Below, piece by piece: positions 39,982-53,391 of a stretch of DNA of 64,000 nt. The translations under genes and the position numbers were made by a program. Origin of the DNA: Fagopyrum homotropicum (taxonomy: Eukaryota > Streptophyta > Magnoliopsida > Caryophyllales > Polygonaceae). Position 1 is the stretch's first letter; the number at the start of each line of letters is the position of its first letter. The notes beneath the pieces were generated by a model that saw only the letters and a list, made by a program, of their open reading frames with translations, was not told the origin of the DNA and did not search any database. Where the stretch lies: positions 84,451,001-84,515,000 of the forward strand of contig BSWB01000004.1 in the NCBI GenBank assembly GCA_033239125.1, in the 5' to 3' direction.

Positions 39982-41785
39982 TGACAAGATCATCATCGGG
40001 CATGACATGGCGAGGCCCTCGTCGGGCATGACAAGGCCAGTGTCGAGCATGACAAGGTCATGACAAGGACATCGTCGGGCATGGCAAGGCCATCGTCGGT
40101 CATGACAAGGCCATAACAATGCCACTCTCGGATATGACAAGGCCATCGTCGTGCATGGCAAGGCCTGCATCGGGAATGACAAGGCCATGTCATGGCCACT
40201 CTCGCCCATGACAAGGCCAGCGTCGGGCATGACAAGTCCAGCGTCGGGCAAGACAAGGCCAGCGTCGGGCATGACAAGGCCATCATCGGGCATGGAAAGG
40301 CAATCGTCGGGCACGCAAGGCCATCGTCGGGCATGACAAGGCCATCGTCGGGCATGACAAGGCCATCGTCGGGCATGACATGGCCATCGTCGGGAATGAC
40401 AAGGCAATCGTAGGGCATGGCAAGGCCAGCGTCGGGCATGACAAGGCCATCGTCGGGCATGACAAGGCCAACGTCGGGCATGACAAGGTCATGACAAGGC
40501 AAGTCTCGGACATGGCAAGGACAGCGTCAGGCGTGGCAAGGCCATCGTCTTGCATGACAAGGCCTGTGTCGGGCATGGCAAAGATATCGTCGGGCATGAC
40601 AAGGCCAGCGTCGGGCATGACGAGGTCATGACAAGGCAACTCTCGGACATTACCATACCATCGTCGGGCATGACAAGGCCAACTCTGGGCATGACAAGCC
40701 CATCGTTGGGCATGACAAGGCCAGCGTCGGGTATGGCAAGGCCGGCGTCGGGCATTGTAAGGCCATCGTCGGGCACACCAAGGCCATCGTTGGGCATGAT
40801 AAGGCCATCGTCGGGCAAGACATGGCCATCTTCGGGCATGACAACGCCATCGTCAGGAATGGAAAGGCCATCGTCGGGCATGACAAGGCCAACGTCAGGC
40901 ATGGCAAGGCCATCGTCAGGCATGGCAAGGCCATCGTCGGGCATGACAAAGCCATGACAATGCCACTCTTGGACATGACAAGGCCATAGTCGGGCATGGC
41001 AAGGCCAGCGTTGGGAATGACAAGGCCATGTCAAGGCCACTCTCGGACATGACAAGGCTAGCGCCGGGCATGACAATCCCAGTGTCGGGCAAGACAAGGC
41101 CAGCGTCGGGCATGACAAGGCCATCATCGGGCATGGCAAGGCCATCGTCGGGCAGGCAAGGCCATCGTCGGGCATGACAAGACCATCGTGGGGCATGACA
41201 TGGCCATCGTCGGGAATGAAAATGCAATCGTAGGGCATGACAAGGCCAGCGACGGGCATGGCAAGGCCATCGTCGGGCATGACAAGGCCAGCGTCGGGCA
41301 TGGCAAGGTCATGACAAGGCAACTCTCGGACATGACAAGGACAGCGTTGGGCATGGCAAGGCCATCGTCGGGCATGACAAGGCCAGTGTCGAGCATGGGA
41401 AGGCCATCGTCGGGCATGACGAGGCCATCGTCGGGCATGACATGGCCATCGTCAAGAATGACAAGGCAATCGCTGGGAATGGCAAGGCTAGCGTCGGGCA
41501 TAGCAAGGCCATCGTCGGGCATGACAAGGCCATCGTCGAGCATGGCAAGGCCAGCGTCGGGCATAGCAAGGCCATCGTCGGGCATGACAAGGCCATCGTC
41601 GGGCATGTCAAGGCCAGCATCGGGCATGGCAAGGCCAACGTCGGGCCTGAAAAGACCATCGTCGGGCATGACAAGGCCATGGTCGGGCTTGAGAAGGTCA
41701 TTGTCGGGCATGACAAGGCCTTCGTCGGGCATGGCAAGGCCAGCGTCGGGGATGGCAACGCCATCGTCGGGCATGACAAGGCCAA
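39982..41785. repeat. 2.9-kb-spaced domain B repeat, copy 2
   Basis: Partner of 37,084-38,866. Further copies of the same module start near 47,770 and 49,482 (offset 1,713 between them) and near 61,665 beyond the retroelement. Confidence 0.7.
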
Positions 41786-43096
41786 TTTTGGGCATGACAA
41801 GGCCATCGTCGGGAATGACAAGGCCAGCGTCGGGCATGGCAAGGCCATCGTCGGGCATGACAAGGCCACCGTCGGGCATGGCAAGGCCATCGTCGGGCAT
41901 GTCAAGGCCATTGTCGGGCATGACAATGCCACTCTCGGACATGGCGAGGCCATCGTCGGGCATGACAAGGCCAGCGTCGGGCATGACAAGGTCATGACAA
42001 GGACATCGTCGGGAATGACAAGGCCACTCTTGGACATGACAAGGCCATCGTCGGGCATGGCAAGGCCAACGTCGGGAATGACAAGGCCATGTCAAGGCCA
42101 CTCTCGGACATGACAAGGCCAGCGCCGAGCATGACAAGGCCAGCGTCGGCCAAGGCAAGGCCAGCGTCGGGCATGACAAGGCCATCATCGGGCATGGCAA
42201 GGCCATCGTCGGGCACACAAGGCCATCGTCGGGTATGACAAGGCCGTCGTCGGGCCTGACATGGCCATCGTCGGGAATGACAAGGCAATCGTAGGGCATG
42301 GCAAGGCCAGCATCGGGCATGGCAAGGCCATCGTCGGTCATGACAAGGCCAGCGTCGGGCATGCCAAGGTCATGACAAGGCAACTCTCGGACATGACAAG
42401 GACAACGTCGGGCATGGCAAGGCCATCGTCGGGCATGACAAGGCCAGTGTCGGGCATGGGAAGGCCATCGTCGGGCATGACGAGGCCATCGTCGGGCATG
42501 ACATGGCCATCGTCAAGAATGACAAGGCAATCGTTGGGAATGGCAAGGCTAGCGTCGGGCATAGCAAGGCCATCGTCGGGCATGACAAGGCCATCGTCGA
42601 GCATGGCAAGGCCAGCGTCGGGCATAGCAAGGCCATCGTCGGGCATGACAAGGCCATCGTCGGGAATGTCAAGGCCAGCGTCGGGCATGGCAAGGCCAAC
42701 GTCGGGCCTGAAAAGACCATCGTCGGGAATGACAAGGCCATGGTCGGGCTTGAGAAGGTCATTGTCGGGCATGACAAGGCCTTCGTCGGGCATGGCAAGG
42801 CCAGCGTCGGGGATGGCAACGCCATCGTCGGGCATGACAAGGCCAATTTCGGGCATGACAAGGCCATCGTCGGGAATGACAAGGCCAGCGTCGGGCATGG
42901 CATGGCCATCGTCGGGCATGACAAGGCCACCGTCGGGCATGGCAAGGCCATCGTCGGGCATAGAAAGGCAATCGTCGGGCATGGCAAGGCCAGTGTCGGG
43001 CGTGGCAAGGACATCGTCCGGCATGACAAGGCCAGCTTTGGGCATGACAAGGCCAGCGTCGGGCATGACAAGGCAACTCTCAGACATGACAAGGAC

Positions 43097-46000
43097 AGCG
43101 TGGGGCATGGCAAGGCCATCGTCGGGCATGACAAGGCCAGCGTCGGGCATGACAAGGCAACTCTCGGACATGACCATGCCATTGTCGGGCATGACAAGGC
43201 CATGGTCGGGCATGACAAGGCCAGTGTCGCGCATGAAAAGGCCATCATCTAGCATGGCAATGCCAGCGTCAGGCTTGGCAAGGCCATCGTAGGGCATGCA
43301 AAGCCATCGTCGAGCATTCAAAGCCATCGTCGGGCATTACAAAGCCATCGTCGGGCATGAAAAGGCAATCGTCGGGCATGGCAAGGCCATGACAAGGCCA
43401 CTCTCGGACATGGCAAGGCCATCGTCGGGCATGGCAAGGCCTTGACAATGCCACTCTCGGACATGGCGAGACCATCGACGGGCATGACAAGGTCATGACA
43501 AGGGAACTCTCGGACATGACAAGGACAGCGTCGGGCATGGTAAAGCCATCGCCGGGCATGACTAAGCCATGAAAATGCCTCTCTCGGACATGGCGTGGCC
43601 ATCGTCGGGCATTTAAGGCCATGACAATGCCACTCTCCGACATGGCGAGGCCATCGTCGAGCATGACAAGGCCATGGTCGGGCTTGACTAGGGCATCGTC
43701 GGGCATGAAAAGGCCATCGTCGGGCATGGCAAGGCCAGCGTCGGGCATTGCAACGCCATCGTCTGGCATTACAAGGCTAGCTTCGGGCATGGCAAGGCCA
43801 TCGTCGGTATGAAAAGGCCATCGTCGGGCATGACAATGCCACTTTCGGACATGGCGAGGCCATCGTCCGTCATGACAAGGCCAGCGTCAAGCATGACAAG
43901 GTCATGACAACGCAACTCTTGGACATGACAAGGACATCGTCAGGCATGACAAGGCCATCGTCGGGCATGGCAAGGCAAGCGTCGGGCATGAAAGGGCAAG
44001 CGTCGGGCATGACAAGGCAACTCTCGGACATGGCAAGGCATCGTAGGGCATGGCAAGGCCCTGACAATGCAACTCTCGGACATGGCGAGGCCATCGTCGG
44101 GCATGACAAGGTAATGACAAGGCAACCTTCGGAAATAACAAGGACAGCGTCGGGCATGGCAAGGCCATTGTCGGGCATGACAAGGTCATGACAATCCCAC
44201 TCTCGGACATGGCGAGGCCATCGTCAGGCATGACAAGGCCTGCGTCGAGCATGACAAGGCAACTCTCGGACATGACCATTCCATCGTCGAGCATGACAAT
44301 ACCCTGGTCGGGCTTGACAAGGCCATCGTCGGGCAAGACAAGGCCATCGTCGGGCATTTAAGGCAATGACAATGCCACTGTCCGACATGGCGAGGCCATC
44401 GTCGAGCATGACAAGGCCATGGTCGGGCTTGACTAGGGCATCGTCGGGCATGAAAAGGCCATCGTCGGGCATGGCAAGGCCAGCGTCGGGCATTGCAACG
44501 CCATCGTCTGGCATTACAAGGCTAGCTTCGGGCATTGCAAGGTCATCGTCGGTATGAAAAGGCCATCGTCGGGCATGACAATGCCACTTTCGGACATGGC
44601 GAGGCCATCGTCGGTCATGACAAGGCCAGCGTCAAGCATGACAAGGTCATGACAACGCAACTCTTGGACATGACAAGGACATCGTCGGGCATGACAAGGC
44701 CATCGTCGGGCATGGCAAGGCAAGCGTCGGGCATGAAAGGGCAAGCGTCGGGCATGACAAGGCAACTCTCGGACATGGCAAGGCATCGTAGGGCATGGCA
44801 AGGCCCTGATAATGCCACTCTCGGACATGGCGAGGCCATCGTCGGGCATGACAACGTAATGACAAGGCAACCTTCGGAAATAACAAGGACAGCGTCGGGC
44901 ATGGCAAGGCCATTGTCGGGCATGACAAGGTCATGACAATCCCACTCTCGGACATGGCAAGGCCATCGTAGGGCATGACAAGGCCTGCGTCGAGCATGAC
45001 ATGGCAACTCTCGGACATGACCATTCCATCGTCGAGAATGACAATACCCTGGTCGGGCTTGACAAGGCCATCGTCGGGCAAGACAAGGCCAGCGTCGGGC
45101 ATGAAAAGGCCATCGTTGGGCAAGGCAAGGCCAACGTCGGGCATGGTAAGGCCATCGTCGGGCATTCCAGGCCATCGTCGGGCATGACAAAGCCATCGTC
45201 GGGCATGACAAAGCCATCGTCGGGCATGACAAGACAAGCGTCGGGCATGACAAGGCCATGACAAGGTAACTCTCGGACATGGCAACGCCATCGTCGGGCA
45301 TGTCAAGGCCATGACAATGCCACTCTCGGACATAGCGAGGCCATCGTCGGGCATGACAAGGTCATGACAAGGCAACTCTCGGACATGACAAGGACAGCGT
45401 CGGGCATGGAAAGACCATCGTCGGGCATGAAAAGGCCATGATAATGCCTCTCTCGGAAATGGCGTGGCATTCGTCGGGCATGACAAGGCCATCGTCGGGC
45501 ATGACAAGGCAAATCTCAGACATGACCATGCTATCGTCGGGCATGACAATGCCATCATCGGGCATGACAAGGCCATCGTCGGGCATGACAAGGCCAACGT
45601 CGGGCATGAAAAGGCCATCGTAGGGCATGGCAAGGCCATCATCGGTCATGGTAAGGCCATCGTCGGGCATGCAAGGCCATCGTCAGGCATGACATCGTCC
45701 GGCATGACAAGGCCATCGTCGGACATGACATGGCTATCGTCGGGCATGACAAGACAATCGTCAGGCATGGCAAGGTCAGCGTCGGGCATGGCAAGACCAT
45801 CATCGGGCATGACAACGTCATGAAAAGGCAACTCTCGGACATGACAAGGCCAACGTCGGGCATGACAAGGCCAGCGTCGGGCATGACAAGGCGATCGTCG
45901 GGCATGGCAAGGCCATCGTCGGGCATGCCAAGGCCATCGTCGGGCATGACAAGGCCATGGTCGGGCTTGACAAGGTCATCGTCGGGCATGACAAGGCCAT

Positions 46001-47100
46001 CGTCGAGCATTGCAAGGCTAGCGTCGGGCATGCTCACGCCATCGTCGGGCATGACAAGGCTAGTTCGGGTATGGCAAGGCCATCGTAGGGTATGACAAGG
46101 CCATCATTGGGCATGACAATGCCACTCTCGGACATGGCGAGGTCACCGTCGGGCATGACAAGGCCAGCGTCGGGCATGACAAGGTCATGACAACGCAACT
46201 CTCGGACATGACAAGGACATCCTCGGGCATGGCAAGGCTATCGTCGGGCATGACAAAGCCATCGTCGAGCATGACAAGGACAACGCCGGGCATAAAAAAG
46301 CCATCGTCGGGCATGGCAAGGCCAACGTCGGGCATGGAAAGGCCATGGTCGGGCATGCAAGGCCATCGTCGGGCATGACAAGGCCAGCGTCGGGCATAAA
46401 AAGTCCATCGTCGGCCATGGCAAGGCCAGCGTCGGGCATGGCAAGGCCATTGTCGGGCATGACAAGGCCATCATCGGGCATGAAAAGGCCATGACCATGC
46501 CACTCTCGGACATGGCGAGGCCGTCGTCGGGCATGACAAGGTCATGACATGGCAACTTTCGGACATGACAAGGACAACGGCGGGCATGGCATAGCCATCG
46601 TCGGGCATGACACGGCTATGACAATGCCACTCTCGGACATGTCGAGGCCATCGTCGGGCATGCAAGGCTATCGTCGGGCATGACAAGGCCCTCGTCAGGC
46701 ATGACAAGACCCTCGTCGGGCATGACATGGCCATCGTCAGGCATAAAAAGGCAATCGTCGGGCATGGCAAGGCCAGCGTCGGGCATGGCAAGGCCATCGT
46801 CGGGCATGACAAGGCCAGCGTCCGGCATGACGAGGTCATGACAAGGCAACTCTCGGACATGACCATACCATCGTCGGGCATGACAAGGCCAACTTTGGGC
46901 ATGACAAGCCCAACGTCGGGCATGACAAGGCCAACTTTGGGCATGACAAGCCCAACGTCGGGCATGACAAGGCCAACTTTGGGCATGACAAGCCCAACGT
47001 CGGGCATGACAAGGCCATCGTCGGGCATGGCAAGGCTGGCGTCGAGCATTGTAAGGCCATCGTCGCGCACACCAAGGCCATCGTCGGGCATGACAAGGCA
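43097..47100. repeat. domain B segmental duplication, copy 2 (partner at 33,841)
   Basis: Second copy of 33,841-37,080, enlarged by an internal 745-bp tandem duplication and by extra 42-bp dimers near 46,890. It lacks some monomers near 45,840 and 46,220 that are present in the partner. Confidence 0.75.
43604..45093. repeat. 745-bp tandem duplication inside domain B
   Basis: Two adjacent units offset by about 743-745 bp (43,621/44,366, 43,904/44,647). The duplication joins CGGGCAAGACAAGGCC near 44,340 back to GTCGGGCATTTAAGG near 44,352. The homologous block at 34,350-35,080 has only one unit, so the duplication arose after the 9.3-kb-spaced copies separated. Confidence 0.7.
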
Positions 47101-47665
47101 ATCGTCGGGCATGACATGACAAGATCATCATCGGGCATGACATGGCGAGGCCCTCGTCGGGCATGACAAGGCCAGTGTCGAGCATGACAAGGACATCGTC
47201 GGGCATGGCAAGGCCATCGTCGGGCATGACAAGGCCATAACAATGCCACTCTCGGATATGACAAGGCCATCGTCGTGCATGGCAAGGCCTGCGTCGGGAA
47301 TGACAAGGCCATGTCATGGCCACTCTCACCAATGACAAGGCCAGCGTCGGGCATGACAAGTCCAGCGTCGGGCATGACAAGGCCCTCGTCAGGCATGACA
47401 AGACCCTCGTCGGGCATGACATGGCCATCGTCAGGCATAAAAAGGCAATCGTCGGGCATGGAAAGGCCAGCGTCGGGCATGGCAAGGCCATCGTCGGGCA
47501 TGACAAGGCCAGCGTCCGGCATGACAAGGTCATGACAAGGCAACTCTCGGACATGACCATACCATCGTCGGGCATGACAAGGCCAACTTTGGGCATGACA
47601 AGCCCAACGTCGGGCATGACAAGGCCAACTTTGGGCATGACAAGCCCAACGTCGGGCATGACAAG
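46885..47665. repeat. 42-bp dimer repeated three times, then twice
   Basis: A two-monomer unit containing CAACTTTGGGCATGACAAGC occurs three times at a 42-bp period (AACTTTGGGC at 46,891, 46,933 and 46,975) and twice at 47,585 and 47,627. In every other copy of this module seen (36,952, 39,502, 39,839, 49,339, 61,528, 62,346) it occurs once. This is local amplification of a dimer within the higher-order unit. Confidence 0.85.
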
Positions 47666-49064
47666 GCCATCGTCGGGCATGGCAAGGCTGGCGTCGAGCA
47701 TTGTAAGGCCATCGTCGGGCACACCAAGGCCATTGTCGGGCATGACAAGGCAATCGTCGGGCATGACATGACAAGATCATCATCGGGCATGACATGGCGA
47801 GGCCCTCGTCGGGCATGACAAGGCCAGTGTCGAGCATGACAAGGTCATGACAAGGACATCGTCGGGCATGGCAAGGCCATCGTCGGGCATGACAAGGCCA
47901 TAACAATGCCACTCTCGGATATGACAAGGCCATCGTCGTGCATGGCAAGGCCTGCGTCGGGAATGACAAGGCCATGTCATGGCCACTCTCACCAATGACA
48001 AGGCCAGCGTCGGGCATGACAAGTCCAGCGTCGGGCAAGACAAGGCCAGCGTCGGGCATGACAAGGCCATCATCGGGCATGGAAAGGCCATCGTCGGGCA
48101 CGCAAGGCCATCGTCGGGCATGACAAGGCCATCGTCGGGCATGACATGGCCATCGTCGGGAATGACAAGGCAATCGTAGGGCATGGCAAGGCCAACGTCG
48201 GGCATGGCAAGGCCATCGTCGGGCATGACAAGGCCAACGTCGGCCATGACAAGGTCATGACAAGGCAAGTCTCGGACATGGCAAGGACAGCGTCAGGCGT
48301 GGCAAGGCCATCGTGCTGCATGACAAGGCCTGTGTCGGGCATGGCAAGGACATCGTCGGGCATGACAAGGCTAGCGTCGGGCATGACGAGGCCATCGTCG
48401 GGCATGACATGGCCATCGTCAAGAATGACAAGGCAATCGTTGGGAATGGCAAGGCTAGCATCGGGCATAGCAAGGCCATCGTCGGGCATGACAAGGCCAT
48501 CGTCGAGCATGGCAAGGCCAGCGTCGGGCATAGCAAGGCCATCTTCGGGCATGACAAGGCCATCGTCGGGCATGTCAAGGCCAGCGTCGGGCATGGCAAG
48601 GCCAACGTCGGGCCTGAAAAGACCATCGTCGGGCATGACAAGGCCATGGTCGGGCTTGAGAAGGTCATTGTCGGGCATGACAAGGCCTTCGTCGGGCATG
48701 GCAAGGCCAGCGTCGGGGATGGCAACGCCATCGTCGGGCATGACAAGGCCATCGTCGAGCATGACAAGGACAACGCCGGGCATAAAAAAGCCATCGTCGG
48801 GCATGGAAAGGCCAACGTCGGGCATGACAAGGCCAGCGTCGGGCATAAAAAGTCCATCGTCGGCCATGGCAAGGCCAGCGTCGGGCATGGCAAGGCCATT
48901 GTCGGGCATGACAAGGCCATCATCGGGCATGAAAAGGCCATGACCATGCCACTCTCGGACATGGCGAGGCCGTCGTCGGGCATGACAAAGTCATGACTTG
49001 GCAACTTTCGGACATGACAAGGACAACGTCGGGCATGGCATAGCCATCGTCGGGCATGACACGG

Positions 49065-51100
49065 CTATGACAATGCCACTCTCGGACATGTCGAGGCCAT
49101 CGTCGGGCATGCAAGGCTATCGTCGGGCATGACAAGGCCCTCGTCAGGCATGACAAGACCCTCGTCAGGCATGACATGGCCATCGTCAGGCATAAAAAGG
49201 CAATCGTCGGGCATGGCAAGGCCAGCGTCGGGCATGGCAAGGCCATCGTCGGGCATGACAAGGCCAGCGTCGGGCATGACGAGGTCATGACAAGGCAACT
49301 CTCGGACATGACCATACCATCGTCGGGCATGACAAGGCCAACTTTGGGCATGACAAACCCAACGTCGGGCATGACAAGGCCATCGTCGGGCATGGCAAGG
49401 CTGGCGTCGGGCATTGTAAGGCCATCGTCGGGCACACCAAGGCCATCGTCGGGCATGAAAAGGCAATCGTCGGGCATGACATGACAAGATCATCATCGGG
49501 CATGACATGGCGAGGCCCTCGTCGGGCATGACAAGGCCAGTGTCGAGCATGACAAGGTCATGACAAGGACATCGTCGGGCATGGCAAGGCCATCGTCGGG
49601 CATGACAAGGCCATAACAATGCCACTCTCGGATATGACAAGGCCATCGTCGTGCATGGCAAGGCCTGCGTCGGGAATGACAAGGCCATGTCATGGCCACT
49701 CTTGCCCATGACAAGGCCAGCGTTGGGCATGACAAGTCCAGCGTCGGGCAAGACAAGGCCAGCGTCGGGCATGACAAGGCCATCATCGGGCATGGAAAGG
49801 CCATCGTCGGGCACGCAAGGCCATCGTCGGGCATGACAAGGCCATCGTCGGGCATGACATGGCCATCGTCGGGAATGACAAGGCAATCGTAGGGCATGGC
49901 AAGGCCAGCGTCGGGCATGGCAAGGCCATCGTCGGGCATGACAAGGCCAACGTCGGGCATGACAAGGTCATGACAAGGCAAGTCTCGGACATGGCAAGGA
50001 CAGCGTCAGGCGTGGCAAGGCCATCGTCTTGCATGACAAGGCCTGTGTCGGGCATGTCAAGGACATCGTCGGGCATGACAAGGCCAGCGTCGGGCATGAC
50101 GAGGTCATGACAAGGAAACTCTCGGACATTACCATACCATCGTCGGACATGACAAGGCCAACTCTGGGCATGACAAGCCCAGCGTTGGGCATGACAAGGC
50201 CATCGTCGGGTATGGCAAGGCCGGCGTCGGGCATTGTAAGGCCATCGTCGGGCACACCAAGGCCATCGTCGGGCATGATAAGGCCATCGTCGGGCAAGAC
50301 ATGGCCATCTTCGGGCATGACAACGCCATCGTCAGGAATGGAAAGGCCATCGTCGGGCATGACAAGGCCAACGTCAGGCTTGGCAAGGCCATCGTCAGGC
50401 ATGGCAAGGCCATCGTCGGGCATGACAAAGCCATGACAATGCCACTCTTGGACATGACAAGGCCATAGTCGGGCATGGCAAGGCCAGCGTTGGGAATGAC
50501 AAGGCCATGTCAAGGCCACTCTCGGACATGACAAGGCTAGCGTCGGGCATGACAGTCCCAGTGTCGGGCAAGACAAGGCCAGCGTCGGGCATGACAAGGC
50601 CATTATCGGGCATGGCAAGGCCATCGTCGGGCAGGCAAGGCCATTGTCGGGCATGACAAGGCCATCGTGGGGCATGATATGGCCATCGTCGGGAATGACA
50701 AGGCAATCGTAGGGCATGACAAGGCCAGCGACGGGCATGGCAAGGCCATCGTCGGGCATGACAAGGCCAGCGTCGGGCATGACAAGGTCATGACAAGGCA
50801 ACTCTCGGACATGACAAGGACAGCGTTGGGCATGGCAAGGCCATCGTCGGGCATGACAAGGCCAGTGTCGGGCATGGTAAGGCCATCGTCGGGCATGACG
50901 AGGCCATCGTCGGGCATGACATGGCCATCGTTAAGAATGACAAGGCAATCGTTGGGAATGGCAAGGCTAGCGTCGGGCATAGCAAGGCCATCGTCGGGCA
51001 TGACAAGGCCATCGTCGAGCATGGCAAGGCCAACGTCGGGCATAGCAAGGCCATCGTCGGGCATGACAAGGCCATCGTCGGGCATGTCAAGGCCAGCGTC
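49065..51100. repeat. domain B block homologous to the array beyond the island
   Basis: Aligns with 61,251-63,300 at offset 12,186 (49,859/62,045, 50,029/62,215), then 12,207 (50,667/62,874). This shows that both sides of the retroelement belong to one higher-order family. Near 51,100-51,125 this copy has lost bases in two monomers (CAGCGTCGATGGCAAGG and GTCGGGACGAAAAGACC). Confidence 0.7.
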
Positions 51101-53391
51101 GATGGCAAGGCCAACGTCGGGACGAAAAGACCATCGTCGGGCATGACAAGGCCATGGTCGGGCTTGAGAAGGTCATTGTCGGGCATGACAAGGCCTTCGT
51201 CGGGCATGGCAAGGCCAGCGTCGGGGATGGCAACGCCATCGTCGGGCATGACAAGGCCAATTTATGGCATGACAAGGCCATCGTCGGGAATGACAAGGCC
51301 AGCGTCGGGCATGGCAAGGCCATCGTCGGGCATGACAAGGCCACCGTCGGGCATGGCAAGGCCATCGTCGGGCATGTCAAGGCCATTGTCGGGCATGACA
51401 ATGCCACTCTCGGACATGGCGAGGCCATCGTCGGGCATGACAAGGCCAGCATCGGGCATGACAAGGTCATGACAAGGACATCGTCGGGAATGACAAGGCC
51501 ACTCTTGGACATGACAAGGCCATCGTCGGGCATGGCAAGGCCAACGTCGGGAATGACAAGGCCATGTCAAGGCCACTCTCGGACATGACAAGGCCAGCGC
51601 CGAGCATGACAAGGCCAGCGTCGGCCAAGGCAAGGCCAGCGTCGGGCATGACAAGGCCATCATCGGGCATGGCAAGGCCATCGTCGGGCAGGCAAGGCCA
51701 TCGTCGGGCATGACAAGGCCATCGTGGGGCATGATATGGCCATCGTCGGGAATGACAAGGCAATCGTAGGGCATGACAAGGCCAGCGACGGGCATGGCAA
51801 GGCCATCGTCGGGTATGACAAGGCCAGCGTCGGGCATGACAAGGTCATGACAAGGCAACTCTCGCACATGACAAGGACAGCGTTGGGCATGGCAAGGCCA
51901 TCGTCGGGCATGACAAGGCCAGTGTCGGGCATGGGAAGGCCATCGTCGGGCATGACAAGGCCATCTTCGGGCATGACATGGCCATCGTCAAGAATGACAA
52001 GGCAATCGTTGGGAATGGCAAGGCTAGCGTCGGGCATAGCAAGGCCATCGTCGGGCATTTAAAGGGCAATTTTGGGCATGACAAGGCCATCGTCAGGAAT
52101 GACAAGGCCAGCGTCGGGCATGGCAAGGCCATCGTCGGGCATGACAAGGCCACCGTCGGGCATGGCAAGGCCATCGTCGGGCATGTCAAGGCCATTGTCG
52201 GGCATGACAATGCCACTCTCGGACATGGCGAGGCCATCGTCGGGCATGACAAGGCCAGCGTCGGGCATGACAAGGTCATGACAAGGACATCGTCGGGAAT
52301 GACAAGGCCACTCTTGGACATGACAAGGCCATCGTCGGGCATGGCAAGGCCAACGTCGGGAATGACAAGGCCATGTCAAGGCCACTCTCGGACATGACAA
52401 GGCCAGCGCCGAGCATGACAAGGCCAGCGTCGGCCAAGGCAAGGCCAGCGTCGGGCATGACAAGGCCATCATCGGGCATGGCAAGGCCATCGTCGGGCAC
52501 ACAAGGCCATCGTCGGGCCTGACAAGGCCATCGTCGGGCCTGACATGGCCATCGTCGGGAATGACAAGGCAATCGTAGGGCATGGCAAGGCCAGCATCGG
52601 GCATGGCAAGGCCATCGTCGGTCATGACAAGGCCAGCGTCGGGCATGCCAAGGTCATGACAAGGCAACTCTCGGACATGACAAGGACAACGTCGGGCATG
52701 GTAAGGCCATCGTCGGGCATGACAAGTCCGGTGTCGGGCATAGCAAGGCCATCGTCGGGCATGACAAGGCCATTGTCGGGCATGACATGACCATCGTCGG
52801 GAATGACAAGGCAATCGTCGGGAATGGGAAGGCTAGCGTCGGGCATAGCAAGGCCATCTCCGGGCATGGCAAGGCCATCGTCAGGCATGGCGAGGCCAGC
52901 GTCGGGAATGGCGAGGCCATCGTCGGGCATGCCAAGGCCATCGTCGGGCATGACAAGACCATCGCCGGGCATGACAAGGCCATGGTCGGGCTTAAGAAGG
53001 TCATCGTCGGGCATGACAAGGCCTTCGTCGGGCATGGCAAGGCCAGCGTCGGGGATGGCAACGCCATTGTCGGGCATGAGAAGGCCAACTTCGGGCATCG
53101 CAAGGCCATCGTCGGGTATGACAAAGCCATCGTCGGGCATGCAAGGCCATCGTCGGGCTTAACAAAGCCATCGTCGAGCATGACAAGGCCAGGACAAGGC
53201 AACTCTCGGACAAGGTCAGGCCATCGTCGGGCATAACAAAGCCATCGTCGGGCATGTCCAGGCAATCGTCGGGCATGGCATGGCAAGCGTCGGGCATGGC
53301 AAGGGCATCGTCGGGCATGACAAGGCCAGCGTCGGGCATGACAAGGTCATGACAAGGCAACTCTCGGACATGACCATGCCATCATTGGGCA

